A DNA stretch of 47,348 bases, from contig DASVCA010000168.1 of the NCBI GenBank assembly GCA_036381835.1, positions 1 through 47,348 of the forward strand, read 5' to 3'. The notes below the pieces were generated by a model. It had not been told where the DNA came from. It was given only the letters and a program-made list of their open reading frames with translations, and did no database searches. The DNA comes from DASULK01 sp036381835 (GTDB lineage Bacteria; Actinomycetota; Actinomycetes; Mycobacteriales; Micromonosporaceae). Below, one piece after another: positions 9,701 to 16,218 of this stretch (positions within the stretch are counted from its first letter, which is position 1; every line of letters begins with the position of its first letter). Made by a program: the position numbers and the translations under genes.

Positions 9701-11056
9701 TGGCACCTGCTGCGCACCGGCGAATGCGCGGTCTCAGACGTTCCACCCGGGCGGTGGGACGTCGACCGGATCTACCGTGGCGACGGCGGTCCGGGCAGCA
9801 GCATCAGTCGGTGGGGCGGGTTCGTGTCCGGCATCGAGGACTTCGACCCCGACTTCTTCGAGATGTCCGAGCATGAGGCGAAGAACCTCGATCCCGCGGT
9901 CAGGCTGGTGATGGAGGCCGCCGCGAGCTGTCTGCGAGACGCCGGCTACCGGGACGACGAGCTGCGCGGACGCGACGTCGGTGTCTTCGTCGGCGCGCGC
10001 ATGTCCGGCTACCGGCGGCGAATCCGTACCGCCGACGCCGCCACCGGCCTCGGCGGTGACCAGAACTTCATCGCCGCCCGGCTCGCCCACCAGTACGACC
10101 TCCGCGGCCCCAATCTGGTGGTCGACAGCGCCTGCTCGTCGGCGCTGGTGAGCGTGCAGCTCGCCTGTCGGGCGCTGCTGGCCGGCGACGCCGAGATCGC
10201 CTTCGCCGGAGGTGTCGAGGTTCTCCTCGACGAGGAGCCCTACCTGGAGTTCACGGCCGCCCGGGCGCTGTCGCCACGCGGTCGGTGCGCCACCTTCGCT
10301 CAGGACGCGGACGGGTTCGTTCCCGGGGAGGGTGTCGGGCTGCTGCTGCTCAAGCCGCTCACCCGGGCCATCGCGGACGGCGACCGAATCCACGCCGTCA
10401 TCGATGCGGTCGCGGTCGGCAACGACGGACACACCATGGGGCTCACCACCCCGAATCCGGTGGCTCAGGGGCAGGTGGTGCGGCGGGCCCTGGCCCAGGC
10501 CGGCGTTCGAGCCGATGACCTCGGGATGATCGAGGCGCACGGTACGGCGACGATGCTGGGTGACCCGATCGAGTTGCGGGCCCTCACCGATGTCTTCCGG
10601 GAACAGACCGGGCGCACCGGATTCTGCGCTATCGGCAGCGTGAAGTCCAACATCGGTCACCTGCTCAGCGCGGCCGGTGTCGCCGGGCTGATCAAGATTC
10701 TGCTGGCGCTCGAACACGGGGAGATCCCCCCGACCCTGTTCTGCGAACGGCCGAACCCGCGCTTCGAGTTCGACTCCTCGCCGTTCTACCCGAACCGCGC
10801 CTTGCGGCCCTGGCCCGGCGGCGGGGGTCGGCGTATCGCCGGAGTAAGCGCGTTCGGACTCGGTGGCACCAACGCTCACCTGATCGCCAGCTCCGTGGAC
10901 CAGGCCATCGCGGCCACTCGTCGCACGCCGCTGCCGCCCCCGGTGTTCCGCCGGCGACGGCTTTGGTGGGAACGGCCGGCACACCCGGCCCAGCCGACGG
11001 ACCAGTTGGTCGCCTCGGTCCTCGACCTGTCCTTCGTCACCCCGGGCGACCGCTAA
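2..11056 (+). CDS. lnmI: LnmI-like hybrid NRPS / trans-AT polyketide synthase, 5' truncated by the window edge
   Basis: The open frame runs into the window from its left edge, so the N-terminus is missing; 3684 residues are visible, ending at TAA 11054-11056. Domain order: Cy (2-~1030), A (~1060-2640), PCP (~2745-2975), Ox (~3000-3720), KS0 (~3790-5090), ACP (~5620-5850), KS (~5930-7195), KR (~7740-9150), ACP (~9320-9540), KS (~9640-10915), short tail. No AT domain follows any KS; each KS is instead followed by the LPGYPF-type linker typical of trans-AT enzymes. The protein would take a PCP-bound starter amino acid, add cysteine as a thiazole, and perform the first polyketide steps. It ends with a KS whose module is completed by the DH-ACP-KR at the start of the LnmJ-like protein. 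The lnmI assignment rests on Cy-A-PCP-Ox plus PKS architecture and on its LnmJ-like partner; the missing N-terminus prevents a full comparison. Confidence 0.93.
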   Translation, partial: ELPGGAGAATDLLAHWRDSMAGRAFPLGRGPHSELRVTTGAGTNTVHLITDLTIIDGRSIHFLVRELFRLYADPTATPRPSPAADGESAGHADYLAERAALDTAERRVEQLTHWQARVAALSPGPLPPPPPGPAPRVRHEERLTGFDALRRAARAAGLQPDDLLAAAFTEVLAQHFTPPFSLPVVRWTPQTARYRPGEYTALSWITRTDAHLPPWEQAAAFRSVLDVDAGMDGMSGLTELRRRVMRERRTGHFELPVVYTGILDLTDQPLPSGVRLGSWLTCTPDVSLDCVTLVEGDELRLYWDAAPTHFPPGVLPTMFAAYRDRVRALCTEAAQRLSAAAGPEPLSATDRRRILYDWNATDHPYPVDGPVHLLFEEQVRQRPDAVAVRWSGGTMTYGELDRRATAVAAALRRLGVGPETGVGVSVPRGPHLAVAVFGVLKAGGFYVPLEPSLPAERAAAIIDDAQLSLVLTSTDRTGWTVPAELRAVAVDEPAVLTASDASDVPGRRPIAGIDTTAYVIFTSGSTGRPKGVAVTHRPLRNLLNWCYRTHGFGPDDIGLCVTSLGFDLSVFDLFGLLGCGASLYIADAVQQKDPALLLDVLLDEQITFWNSAPTTLNQIAPLFAARADSPGRDKLRLVYLSGDYTPLPLPDEIRSMFPNARVVSLGGATEATVWSNWFEIGAIDPEWRSIPYGKPIDNARYYILDDLLRPCPVGVEGDLFIGGDCLSSGYHRQPTLTAWQFIPDPFGDRPGARLYRTGDRACYFPDGNICFLGRADGQVKIRGFRVELGEIEHRLRSYPGVKDAVVLARPDHTGDRKLVAYVVPSADPPPTVRDLRHHAGTALPDYMVPNVVVFVDGFPATGNGKLDRDALPWPVEPGSRHTLLPSATPVSRRAVDRTGESAAEEPELAGPAAATALAAELVAIFVDLLDVTSVDPDADIWDQGATSYTMVQVSAALQQRYGRRVPVSVLLSDPTITGIAHAVLGEARPAPAAPAAEPEPRTIDLFAAEERAAFKQARPDLRPAEPDTRVLALPDHRMHPAHLRWRATHREFAPGPVPAADFARLLSMLREVELDGRSRRLYPSAGDTYAVQVYLHVRPGGVDGVPGGLYYYHPVEHELHLIDADPQLDRSIHFVYNRPIFDQAGFGLYLFGQADAIEPLYADDAERFMLLEAGYLGQTLLLGQAACGVGLCPIGNVEIGTLRTRLGLSERHRYLQAFLGGAAVRAEPDLAEGTRPFTPYQIAPAEGVPAIRAADGVSATAPAAEKVEVVVTGMAARLPGAADLDGFWTLLADGGTALAPPPPQRVGQVVDEVTEPAERRYPVSGGYLDEVDTFDSLLFHIAPRDAAALDPQSRLLLHTVWECLESAGHSPASLRNGTRRVGVFLGAMWQDHRLAGVERWRGGDTATISATASDMANRISHFFGFDGPSIAVDTSCSSSLAALHLAADSLRQGECDAAIVAAANLITHPYHLALLTDLGLLATATPDGAFDGSAPGWPPGEGVAAVLLRPRRAAERDGDNLLAVVEASRIGHAGGTGRFGVPDADALRRSITATLTEAGLTPSSVNYVECAAAGATLADAAELEALNTVFRSAPEPVAIGTVKPVIGHLEAAAGLSQLLKVLLQLRHDRLVPTRMASRPAPLITFEAVRPVDRLTPWAATVDGPRRALITAVGATGSYGHVLVRSVDAPTVPSPGDGATGRTEVVVLSAESGAQLRAMSARLHKALTRATAMGDAPRLVDIAYTTQTGRVPLSHRLAVRCTDVAELGRALHAHANGTGHPALTTGVADPGLADVPDPADEAVAAVPGWLAGRAVDWSGFWQPGQARRVVLPGYPFAAERYRLTPPPRRSAVAQPVDTVPVEQPVDGGAADAERRALAYLREIFAEASGIPPQRLHPRVPLDNYGLTSYLVSTLNERMIRDLGEVPRTLFFAHPDLAGVAAELAARCAVFHSSGDRGEPADAEATEPNVAATEPGHHIAVIGIAGRYPQAPDLDTFWRNLRAGRDCIGPLPPERHRPDWPVERMVGGFLAGVDLFDPIFFGITPRDAALLDPQERLFLEVAWHTLEDAGYPRTRLRERHHGRVGVFVGSMYNEYPYFGLDQAVDDVDARRNGRWQPAGSAIAGIANRVSYLLDLRGPSLTVDTMCSSSLTALHLAVASLRRGECAAALVGGVNLSLHPNKFVQLAALGMASSDHRCRSFGAGGDGFVPGEGVGAILLKPLDAAIADGDRIHAVIRGTAINHGGRTNGYTVPNPIGQGDLVRQALADAGLDGDEISYVEAHGTGTALGDPVEIDGLQRALGGPRRTGVCAIGSVKSNIGHAEAAAGIAGLTKVILQMRHRTLVPSLHAEQLNPNIDWDGSFLRVQRNSAPWTPDADGRLRAGVSSFGAGGSGAHVVVESYQPTATVSDEPTGPQLVVLSARTADRLTAVARGLRDHLADPAVQLGLADLAYTLQVGREPLRERLALVVADRAELCRQLTRFVDGDPAVGIRGRAAAPADPDTLAKAVDGRDPADLAELGRHWVTGGRIDWAALHDSRRHIVGLPGYPFDRVRCWVTERPASPARPDGDGPATGQPASAEPSTLPAAVRLLTRRWVAAESDHPAAGPAAGGTVLMLFRPDQRALVDAVTERLHPARVVPLCQTRHAVPAGTAVLPDEAAAFAVAEAVSAEHGPITGWLDLCALPGEEPADERAEHDHGPWAARLAVLQRLVARRPAPGLRVMQVTRGLLELAGPAPDLTGARLAGFVRALPAEYPWVQADVVDLDGDPRRTVEAADRIARAWWRVAPQGQVCLRGDVAYLPTLAPVTVAAQWTPHPDRTYLITGGTGGLGALVAAHLVRRGARQIAIVGHRPLPPRHEWHRADQDPRQARVIAGLTALERDGARVMVHTGDLADRIGLDRFLRQVRSSLGELGGVVHCAGRSTTGRPALVHKSLTDFRTVLAPKGDGLDTLAELTVDDPLEFFVLFGSVSAAVAALAAGVTDYAAANAYLAHAATHHARLGRTEFRVVEWPVWRETGGAVDRPDAAASVGLDALTDEVGLAVLDRALAPDAPVSLLPCLALPNLDPAKLLVANRPVEPSVGTTDGDRGTGGSGTDGTGGSGSTDSAAGPEPWLVDLFAETLAIPAEQLDPDVEFGDLGVESVMLGELLTRIEHRIGRPLEPATLLEHATLDRLAGHLREIGAVAVTSASVPADYAGGAAAAPQTAAQQPVTGPPADRIAVIGMACRFPGAPDLDAFWHLLRTGECAVSDVPPGRWDVDRIYRGDGGPGSSISRWGGFVSGIEDFDPDFFEMSEHEAKNLDPAVRLVMEAAASCLRDAGYRDDELRGRDVGVFVGARMSGYRRRIRTADAATGLGGDQNFIAARLAHQYDLRGPNLVVDSACSSALVSVQLACRALLAGDAEIAFAGGVEVLLDEEPYLEFTAARALSPRGRCATFAQDADGFVPGEGVGLLLLKPLTRAIADGDRIHAVIDAVAVGNDGHTMGLTTPNPVAQGQVVRRALAQAGVRADDLGMIEAHGTATMLGDPIELRALTDVFREQTGRTGFCAIGSVKSNIGHLLSAAGVAGLIKILLALEHGEIPPTLFCERPNPRFEFDSSPFYPNRALRPWPGGGGRRIAGVSAFGLGGTNAHLIASSVDQAIAATRRTPLPPPVFRRRRLWWERPAHPAQPTDQLVASVLDLSFVTPGDR
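3790..5850 (+). other. Module: non-elongating KS0-ACP
   Basis: The KS keeps its active-site Cys (DTSCSSS, codon 4307-4309) and the late His in IGHLEAAAG, but the VEAHGTGT motif is replaced by VECAAAGAT: the catalytic His is Ala (codon 4712-4714). The usual acidic loop before PGEG is also altered (GSAPGWPPGEG). In trans-AT PKSs, KS domains lacking this His do not decarboxylate an extender and only pass the chain on. The ACP has its Ser in NYGLTSY. So this module probably transfers the thiazolyl chain without extending it. Confidence 0.85.
5930..9540 (+). other. Module: KS-KR-ACP
   Basis: The KS has the complete Cys-His-His set (DTMCSSS, VEAHGTGT, SNIGHAEAAAG). The KR has TGGTGGLG at about 8460, a serine in LFGSVSA and a Tyr in TDYAAANAY, so it should be active. 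There is no DH between the post-KS linker and the KR structural half. The ACP Ser is in LGVESVM. A Gly/Thr/Ser-rich linker (about 9240-9305) precedes the ACP. Predicted outcome: one extension leaving a beta-hydroxyl. Confidence 0.87.
9640..11053 (+). other. Terminal KS of the LnmI-like protein (first half of a split module)
   Basis: The KS is complete (DSACSSA, IEAHGTAT, SNIGHLLSAAG) and lies at the C-terminus with only about 45 residues after it. That tail is Arg/Pro-rich and ends in a short hydrophobic stretch (LVASVLDLSFV), which could be a docking segment. The next protein of the line starts directly with a DH, so the module is split between KS and DH. The docking role is inference. Confidence 0.85.
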
Positions 11057-11060
11057 GGAG
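11055..11060 (+). promoter_or_regulatory. Ribosome binding site AAGGAG deciding the TauD start
   Basis: AAGGAG overlaps the TAA stop of the PKS gene and sits 7 bases before ATG 11068. The frame is open further upstream (ATG 10963), but that would lie inside the PKS C-terminus and lacks such a site. Confidence 0.8.
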
Positions 11061-11067
11061 ATCCAGA

Positions 11068-12045
11068 ATGCTCGACATCTCGTACCACGACGATCGTCTG
11101 CCGATCGTGTCCGCGCCGGAACTGGCCCACGACCCGTCGTGGCTGCCCGCGCATCGCGACCGGTTGCGCTCCGTCGCCTACGAGCGTGGGGCGGTACTGA
11201 TCCGCGGTCTGGCCGTCGCCGATGCCGGACAGGCGGCGGAGGCGAGCCGACACCTGCTCGACGAGCTGCTGATCGAGCGGGAGCCGTTCGCCCCCCGCCG
11301 GTCGCTGCCCGGCGGGGTCTACACCAGCACCGAATGGCCGGCGGATCAGCCGATGTGTATGCACCACGAGTTGAGCTACGGCCGTGAGATGCCCGGCATG
11401 CTGGTCTTCTCCTGCCTGGTCGCACCGACGCGGGGCGGGAGCATCGCGCTGGCGGATGCGGCCGCGGTGCTGCGGGATCTGCCGGCCCACCTGGTGGAGC
11501 AGTTCGTGCGGGTCGGTTGGGAACTGCGGCGCAACCACAACGACGTGATCGGCGTGCCCTGGCCGGAGGCGTTCGGTAGCAGCGATCCGGCCGACGTCGA
11601 GCGCTACTGCCGGGACAACGACATCGAGTGGCAGTGGACCGCCGACGGCGGACTGCAGACCCGTCGGCGCCGGCCAGCCGTCCTCGACCACCCGGTGACC
11701 GGGGTACGGGTCTGGTGCAACCAGATCGCATTCCTGAACGAGTGGACCATGGACCCCGCGGTGCGCGACTACCTGACCATGGCGTTCGGGGTGGACGGGC
11801 TGCCCTACCTCACCCGCTTCGGTGACGAGAAGCCGATCGATCGGGCCACCGTCGAGCTGATCAACGAGGTGTACGCCCGGCACACGGTCCGGGAGCCGTG
11901 GCGCGCCGGCGACGTGCTGCTGGTGGACAACATCCGCACGGCGCACAGCCGGGAGCCGTACGAGGGCGAACGCGAGATCGTGGTCGCCATGGGCGATCCC
12001 GTCGCGGTGACCTCAGGCGATCAGTCGAAGCTCAGCGTGCGGTAG
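11068..12045 (+). CDS. TauD/SyrP-like Fe(II)/2-oxoglutarate-dependent oxygenase
   Basis: 325 residues. The iron-binding facial triad is visible as H-H-E (His99, Glu101) in CMHHELSY, with a distal His in NIRTAHSR followed by the arginine that binds 2-oxoglutarate. The family includes SyrP, KtzO and KtzP, which hydroxylate amino acids at the beta carbon while these are bound to a carrier protein. The gene starts 11 bases after the PKS stop, so it is very likely cotranscribed with it, and it opens the amino-acid tailoring cassette. Beta-hydroxylation of the PCP-bound starter amino acid is the most likely role; hydroxylation of the polyketide is the alternative. Its last 25 bases overlap the convergent kinase gene. 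Confidence 0.88.
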   Translation: MLDISYHDDRLPIVSAPELAHDPSWLPAHRDRLRSVAYERGAVLIRGLAVADAGQAAEASRHLLDELLIEREPFAPRRSLPGGVYTSTEWPADQPMCMHHELSYGREMPGMLVFSCLVAPTRGGSIALADAAAVLRDLPAHLVEQFVRVGWELRRNHNDVIGVPWPEAFGSSDPADVERYCRDNDIEWQWTADGGLQTRRRRPAVLDHPVTGVRVWCNQIAFLNEWTMDPAVRDYLTMAFGVDGLPYLTRFGDEKPIDRATVELINEVYARHTVREPWRAGDVLLVDNIRTAHSREPYEGEREIVVAMGDPVAVTSGDQSKLSVR

Positions 12046-12950
12046 AGCGACACGTCGCGGGACAGACGGGTGCAGGCTCGGACGGTGGTCGCCAGCTTCG
12101 TCACGTACTCGGGGTCGGCGGTGTCCAACAGGATGCCGAGCATGGTGCCGCTGTGCGCGGCCACCACCCCCAACGCCTGGACCTCGGCCCGGATCGCGAG
12201 CATGCGTTCGAGTGTCCGTTTCGGCCGCAGCACCTGATTCATCTCGGCGCTACGGGTGGCCACCGCCCCCACCTCGGGTAGATCCCGACGCTCGACCGCC
12301 TTGATCAGCCGGTCGAGCAGGCGGGCGTATTCCCGCCGCTCGGCGGGAGAGAACGGCTTGGCCAGTCGGTTGAACTCGATGGTGTCCACGACACCGCCTT
12401 CGTCCACGCCGACCACCGTCATGGTGGGTAGCGAGCCGAGCCGGTGCCGCAGCCGTACCGCACGGTGGTGAAAGGCGACGATCTCCGGGTAGAGCACCCC
12501 GTCGGTCGGCTCGATCCGGCGCAGGAAACCTTCGATTCGTTCGGGCGGCAGCGCCAGCCGCAGCGCGTTGCCGACGGCCCGGGCAGTCGCCACCAGATCC
12601 GCCGATGAGCTGGCCAGACCCTTCCCCTCCGGCAGGGTGCTTTCGATGGAGAGCAGTCCGCCGGCGGGCCGGCCGGCCCAGGCCAGCATCATCTCGGCGA
12701 GTCGTCGGACCTTCACCTTGTGGCGCGGCACCACCTGCACCTCGCGCAGCTCGGGCGCGACCTGGAACGTCGCCATCGACCAGCGGGCGATGGGGAGCGT
12801 GACGAGGAAATCCCCGTCCTCGCCGGGCAGCACGCCCTGCAGCAGTTCGCCGAAGGTGCCGAAGGCGCTGCTCACCCCGATGCCTCCGGGCGGCCGTACC
12901 CGTCGGCCCGGTACGGCCGCCCCGAGGCGGGTGGTGAGTGGGGCCGGCAT
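12021..12950 (-). CDS. GHMP-family kinase, PduX-like (L-threonine kinase type)
   Basis: 309 residues. An N-terminal GTFGELLQG motif and the ATP-binding loop LPEGKGLASSSAD match the PduX branch of GHMP kinases, which phosphorylate L-threonine for the cobalamin side chain. No other cobalamin gene is present; the neighbours are an NRPS, a halogenase and a hydroxylase, so a role in supplying or activating an O-phosphorylated amino acid is more likely. Phosphorylation of a threonine-like hydroxyl would create a leaving group for elimination or cyclisation; this is inference. It begins 7 bases after the reverse-strand NRPS stop (operon with it) and overlaps the TauD gene tail to tail. Confidence 0.82.
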   Translation of the reverse strand: MPAPLTTRLGAAVPGRRVRPPGGIGVSSAFGTFGELLQGVLPGEDGDFLVTLPIARWSMATFQVAPELREVQVVPRHKVKVRRLAEMMLAWAGRPAGGLLSIESTLPEGKGLASSSADLVATARAVGNALRLALPPERIEGFLRRIEPTDGVLYPEIVAFHHRAVRLRHRLGSLPTMTVVGVDEGGVVDTIEFNRLAKPFSPAERREYARLLDRLIKAVERRDLPEVGAVATRSAEMNQVLRPKRTLERMLAIRAEVQALGVVAAHSGTMLGILLDTADPEYVTKLATTVRACTRLSRDVSLYRTLSFD

Positions 12951-12957
12951 CAGTCGC

Positions 12958-15900
12958 TCACCCGGTCACCGCCGGCACCCTGCCGGACTCGGCCACGATC
13001 GTGGCGACCTCCGCGGGTCGGGTGCGTACGAAGTAGTGCCCGCCATCCGGGAGCTCCCGCAGACGCACCGTCTCCGCAAGCAGCTGCCAGCGGTCGTACC
13101 GGTGCCGGTAGCCGCTGGTCGTCGGGTCGTCGGCGGCGACCACCACGACGAGCGGGGTGCGCAGTCGCTGACCGTCGGGGTCGAGCTGGACGTCGATCAG
13201 ATGGTTGTTGGTGGTCGTGACGTCGTGCCGGTACGCCCGCCCGACGAGATCGGCCCGTTCCGACTTGAGCATGTCCAGCTCGACGTAGGAGCGCTCCTGG
13301 TGCAGCTTCGCGATGATGTCCCGGTTGCTCGCCGCGGTCACCTCGTCGATCTCCGCCTGCAGCGCTGCGGGGTCGTCCAGGAGCAGCGCCCCGATGAAGA
13401 CCTGCTCGGCCGGTCGGCCGTCCTGTTCCAACCGGCGAGCCACCGCCAAGGCGTGCGCAGCGCCGGCGCAGTGGCCCCACAGCAGCACCGGGCCGGGCAC
13501 CACGTCCGTGATCTCCCGGTGGGCCCGGCCGGCGATGTCGATCACGTCGGCGAGGGGCTCGGCCGGTCGTGCGACGTCATGGCCGGGCAGTTCGACGGCG
13601 TAGACCGCGATGCCGCGCGGTTCGAGCGCGTTGGCGAGCACCCGGAAGTTGACCGCGTTTCCTCCCGCATGCGGAAAGCACACCAGTGACGCGACCGGCC
13701 GGGTGGCCGAGGAGGAGAGCAGCTGCACCGAGTTCCCGGCGGCGACCTGGGTCACGGCCGGCCCCTCGGCGGTCGGGCGGGCCGCGTCGATCACCGCGGC
13801 CAGCTCGCTGAGCACCGGGTTGGCGACGAGTTGGCGCAGCGACACCAGCCCGTCGAGTTTGACGACCAGACGCACTGCGGCGAGCGAGGTGCCGCCGAGT
13901 TTGAAGAAGTCGTCGGCGCGGCTGATCCGCCCCACCAGGACGTTGAGGATCTCGGCCCAGGCGGTGGCGAGCTGACGTTCGGTTTCCGTCCGAGGCGGCG
14001 AGTAGGCCGCGAGCTCGGTGGCGAGCTCCGCCGCGAGCGCCCTGAGCCGCTTCTTGTCCACCTTGCCGTTCTCCGTCTGCGGCATCCGGTCGAGCCGGTG
14101 GAAGTACGACGGCACCATGTAGTCCGGCAGCGACGCGGCGAGGAAGTCCCGCAGGTCGGCGGGTGCGAGCTCGGCGGAGCCGGTGAAGAAGGCGACGAGG
14201 TGTTTCGTCTGGTCCGCATCACCGTCCACCACGACCGCGGCGGTGGCCACACCCGGCATCTGCAGCAGGCGGTTCTCCACCTCGCCGATCTCGATCCGGA
14301 AGCCGCGGATCTTCACCTGTTCGTCGCGGCGACCGAGGAACTCGATGGTGCCTTCCGGTAGCCAGCGGCCGAAGTCCCCGGTGCGGTAGAGCCGGACTCC
14401 CGGCCGGTACGGGTCCTCGGTGAACGCCTGCGCGGTGCGTTCCGCGTCGTTGATGTAGCCGCGCCCGACGCAGACCCCGGAGAAGGCGATCTCGCCGGGG
14501 GCGCCGAGCGGGGCGACCCGCAGATGCGCGTCCAGCACATATGTGTTGATGTTGCGCAGTGAGCGGCCCACGTCGACGAAGTCCCGCACCGGCACGCCGT
14601 CGAGCACCGCGTGCATGGTGTCGTCGGACACCTCGGTGGCACCGTACGCGTTGACCAGGCTGATCTGCGGGTAGCAGGAGAACCAGCGGCGTACCAGTTC
14701 AAGTTTGAGCGCCTCGCCGGTGACGGAGACCGAGCGTAGCTCCCCGAGCGGGGACGGGTGCCGCTCCAGATGGGTCAGCATGACGTCCAGGTACGCCGGC
14801 ACCACCTGGATGATGTGGATGCCGCCGGCGGCGAGCTGGTCGATGAACCGGCGTACGTCGAGCTGGTCGTCGGTGTCGATGATCCTGGTGCTGCCGCCGA
14901 CCAGCAGCGGCGCGGCGAGCTGCCAAAGGGAGATGTCGAAGCACTGGGAGGCGATCTGGGTGACCACGTCGCCCGCGCGAAGACGCATGTCGTCGACCTT
15001 GGCGTACAGGTGGTTGAGCATGCCGGCGTGTTCGCACATCGCGCCCTTCGGCTCGCCGGTGGAGCCGGAGGTGAAGTAGATGTACGCGAGCTGGTCGGGG
15101 CGGATCGGAACGCCGGGGTCGTCGCCGGGCACCGTGTCGCGGTAGGCGTCGGGGACGAGCAGCGTGGTGAAGTCATCCGATACGCCGGCACCTGCGCTGT
15201 CGAGCGCGGCACGCAGGGTGTCCACGCTCTTCGGCTCGGAGACGGCGAACCGGCACCGGCTGCGGACCAGTTGTGCGGCGACCCGATCCGCGGGGAAATC
15301 CGGACGGATCGGAAGGTAGACGCCACCGGCCTTGAACACGCCGAGCATCGCGGCCAGCCAGTCCAGGTTCCGCTCGAAGACGACCGCCACCACGTCCTCG
15401 GCGGCCAGCCCCTGGCGGAGCAGCCCGTGCGCGATCCGGTTCGCCCGTTCGTTGAGTTCCCGGTACGTCCAGTGCCGGGTGCCGTGGGCCGCCGCCACCG
15501 CATCCGGGCAGGCGCGGACCTGTTCCTCGAAACGGTCGACGAACAGTCCATCGGGTGCGCCGCGCTGCGGGCCGGACAGTTCGTCGAGTTGGAACCGTAG
15601 TTCGGCGGCGGAGACCAGGCTCTCGGCGTGGTGTGCCGCGCCTGGATCGGCGGTCATCCGGCCCAGCGCGGTGAGGTAGTACCCGGCGAGGCGCTCGACG
15701 AAGTCCGCTCCGATCACGTCCTGCCGGTAGCACAGCCGAAGGGCGAGCGACCCGCCTTGGGCGATCATGCCGGTCTGCAGCACCAGACCGTCGGACTCGC
15801 CGTCCGGTACGGGGCCCGACAGGCCGGACAGGTCCAGACGGGTTTCGACGGATGAGCGGTCGGCCGGCTGGGCGTCGCTCCGGTCGAGGAGCGCCGCCGC

Positions 15901-16218
15901 CAGGTCGATCAACTGCTGCCATGAGCCGTCCTCGACCCGCCCGGCGCAGCACAGCGCCGGTCCGTCGGCGGTCAGCCGGTAGCTGGTGACGATGTCCTGC
16001 TCGCCGGAGATCGCGGCCAGGGTTTTCAAGTGCGCGGCGAGCATCAGCGCGGGCAGCGCCGCGGTGTCGCCGCCCAGGGCGCCGTCCAGATCGTCGGGGA
16101 CGTGGACGATCTGCTCGTCCCAGCGCCGGTCCGGCTGCCGTCCGGGGGGCGTCCACCGTGGGATGCGAGTGCCGGCCAGCGCCGAAGGGACCGGTGCCGG
16201 ATGCGTCGTTTCGGTCAT
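12958..16218 (-). CDS. NRPS: partial C - A - PCP - TE, starter amino-acid activation
   Basis: 1086 residues from ATG 16218, chosen because GGGGAGAG lies just upstream; an in-frame ATG at 16302 lacks as good a site. Residues ~30-200 look like only the C-terminal half of a condensation domain (no HHxxxDG). The A domain follows (~220-740) with TSGSTGEPKG, YGATE and NGKVDKK; the GrsA-aligned code reads D-I-W-Q-S-T-A-D-D-K, which I cannot assign, though two Asp at positions 330/331 might suit a basic side chain. The PCP has LGGTSL. The C-terminal alpha/beta hydrolase has FPHAGG and GHCAG, with Cys (codon 13468-13470) where TEs usually have Ser. It probably loads a free amino acid for halogenation and hands it on. 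Transcribed divergently from the free PCP and halogenase. Confidence 0.92.
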   Translation of the reverse strand: MTETTHPAPVPSALAGTRIPRWTPPGRQPDRRWDEQIVHVPDDLDGALGGDTAALPALMLAAHLKTLAAISGEQDIVTSYRLTADGPALCCAGRVEDGSWQQLIDLAAALLDRSDAQPADRSSVETRLDLSGLSGPVPDGESDGLVLQTGMIAQGGSLALRLCYRQDVIGADFVERLAGYYLTALGRMTADPGAAHHAESLVSAAELRFQLDELSGPQRGAPDGLFVDRFEEQVRACPDAVAAAHGTRHWTYRELNERANRIAHGLLRQGLAAEDVVAVVFERNLDWLAAMLGVFKAGGVYLPIRPDFPADRVAAQLVRSRCRFAVSEPKSVDTLRAALDSAGAGVSDDFTTLLVPDAYRDTVPGDDPGVPIRPDQLAYIYFTSGSTGEPKGAMCEHAGMLNHLYAKVDDMRLRAGDVVTQIASQCFDISLWQLAAPLLVGGSTRIIDTDDQLDVRRFIDQLAAGGIHIIQVVPAYLDVMLTHLERHPSPLGELRSVSVTGEALKLELVRRWFSCYPQISLVNAYGATEVSDDTMHAVLDGVPVRDFVDVGRSLRNINTYVLDAHLRVAPLGAPGEIAFSGVCVGRGYINDAERTAQAFTEDPYRPGVRLYRTGDFGRWLPEGTIEFLGRRDEQVKIRGFRIEIGEVENRLLQMPGVATAAVVVDGDADQTKHLVAFFTGSAELAPADLRDFLAASLPDYMVPSYFHRLDRMPQTENGKVDKKRLRALAAELATELAAYSPPRTETERQLATAWAEILNVLVGRISRADDFFKLGGTSLAAVRLVVKLDGLVSLRQLVANPVLSELAAVIDAARPTAEGPAVTQVAAGNSVQLLSSSATRPVASLVCFPHAGGNAVNFRVLANALEPRGIAVYAVELPGHDVARPAEPLADVIDIAGRAHREITDVVPGPVLLWGHCAGAAHALAVARRLEQDGRPAEQVFIGALLLDDPAALQAEIDEVTAASNRDIIAKLHQERSYVELDMLKSERADLVGRAYRHDVTTTNNHLIDVQLDPDGQRLRTPLVVVVAADDPTTSGYRHRYDRWQLLAETVRLRELPDGGHYFVRTRPAEVATIVAESGRVPAVTG

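Noticed and set aside
10963..11067. Upstream start for the TauD gene
   Set aside because: It would overlap the PKS C-terminus by 94 bases; AAGGAG at 11055 supports ATG 11068, where the family homology begins.
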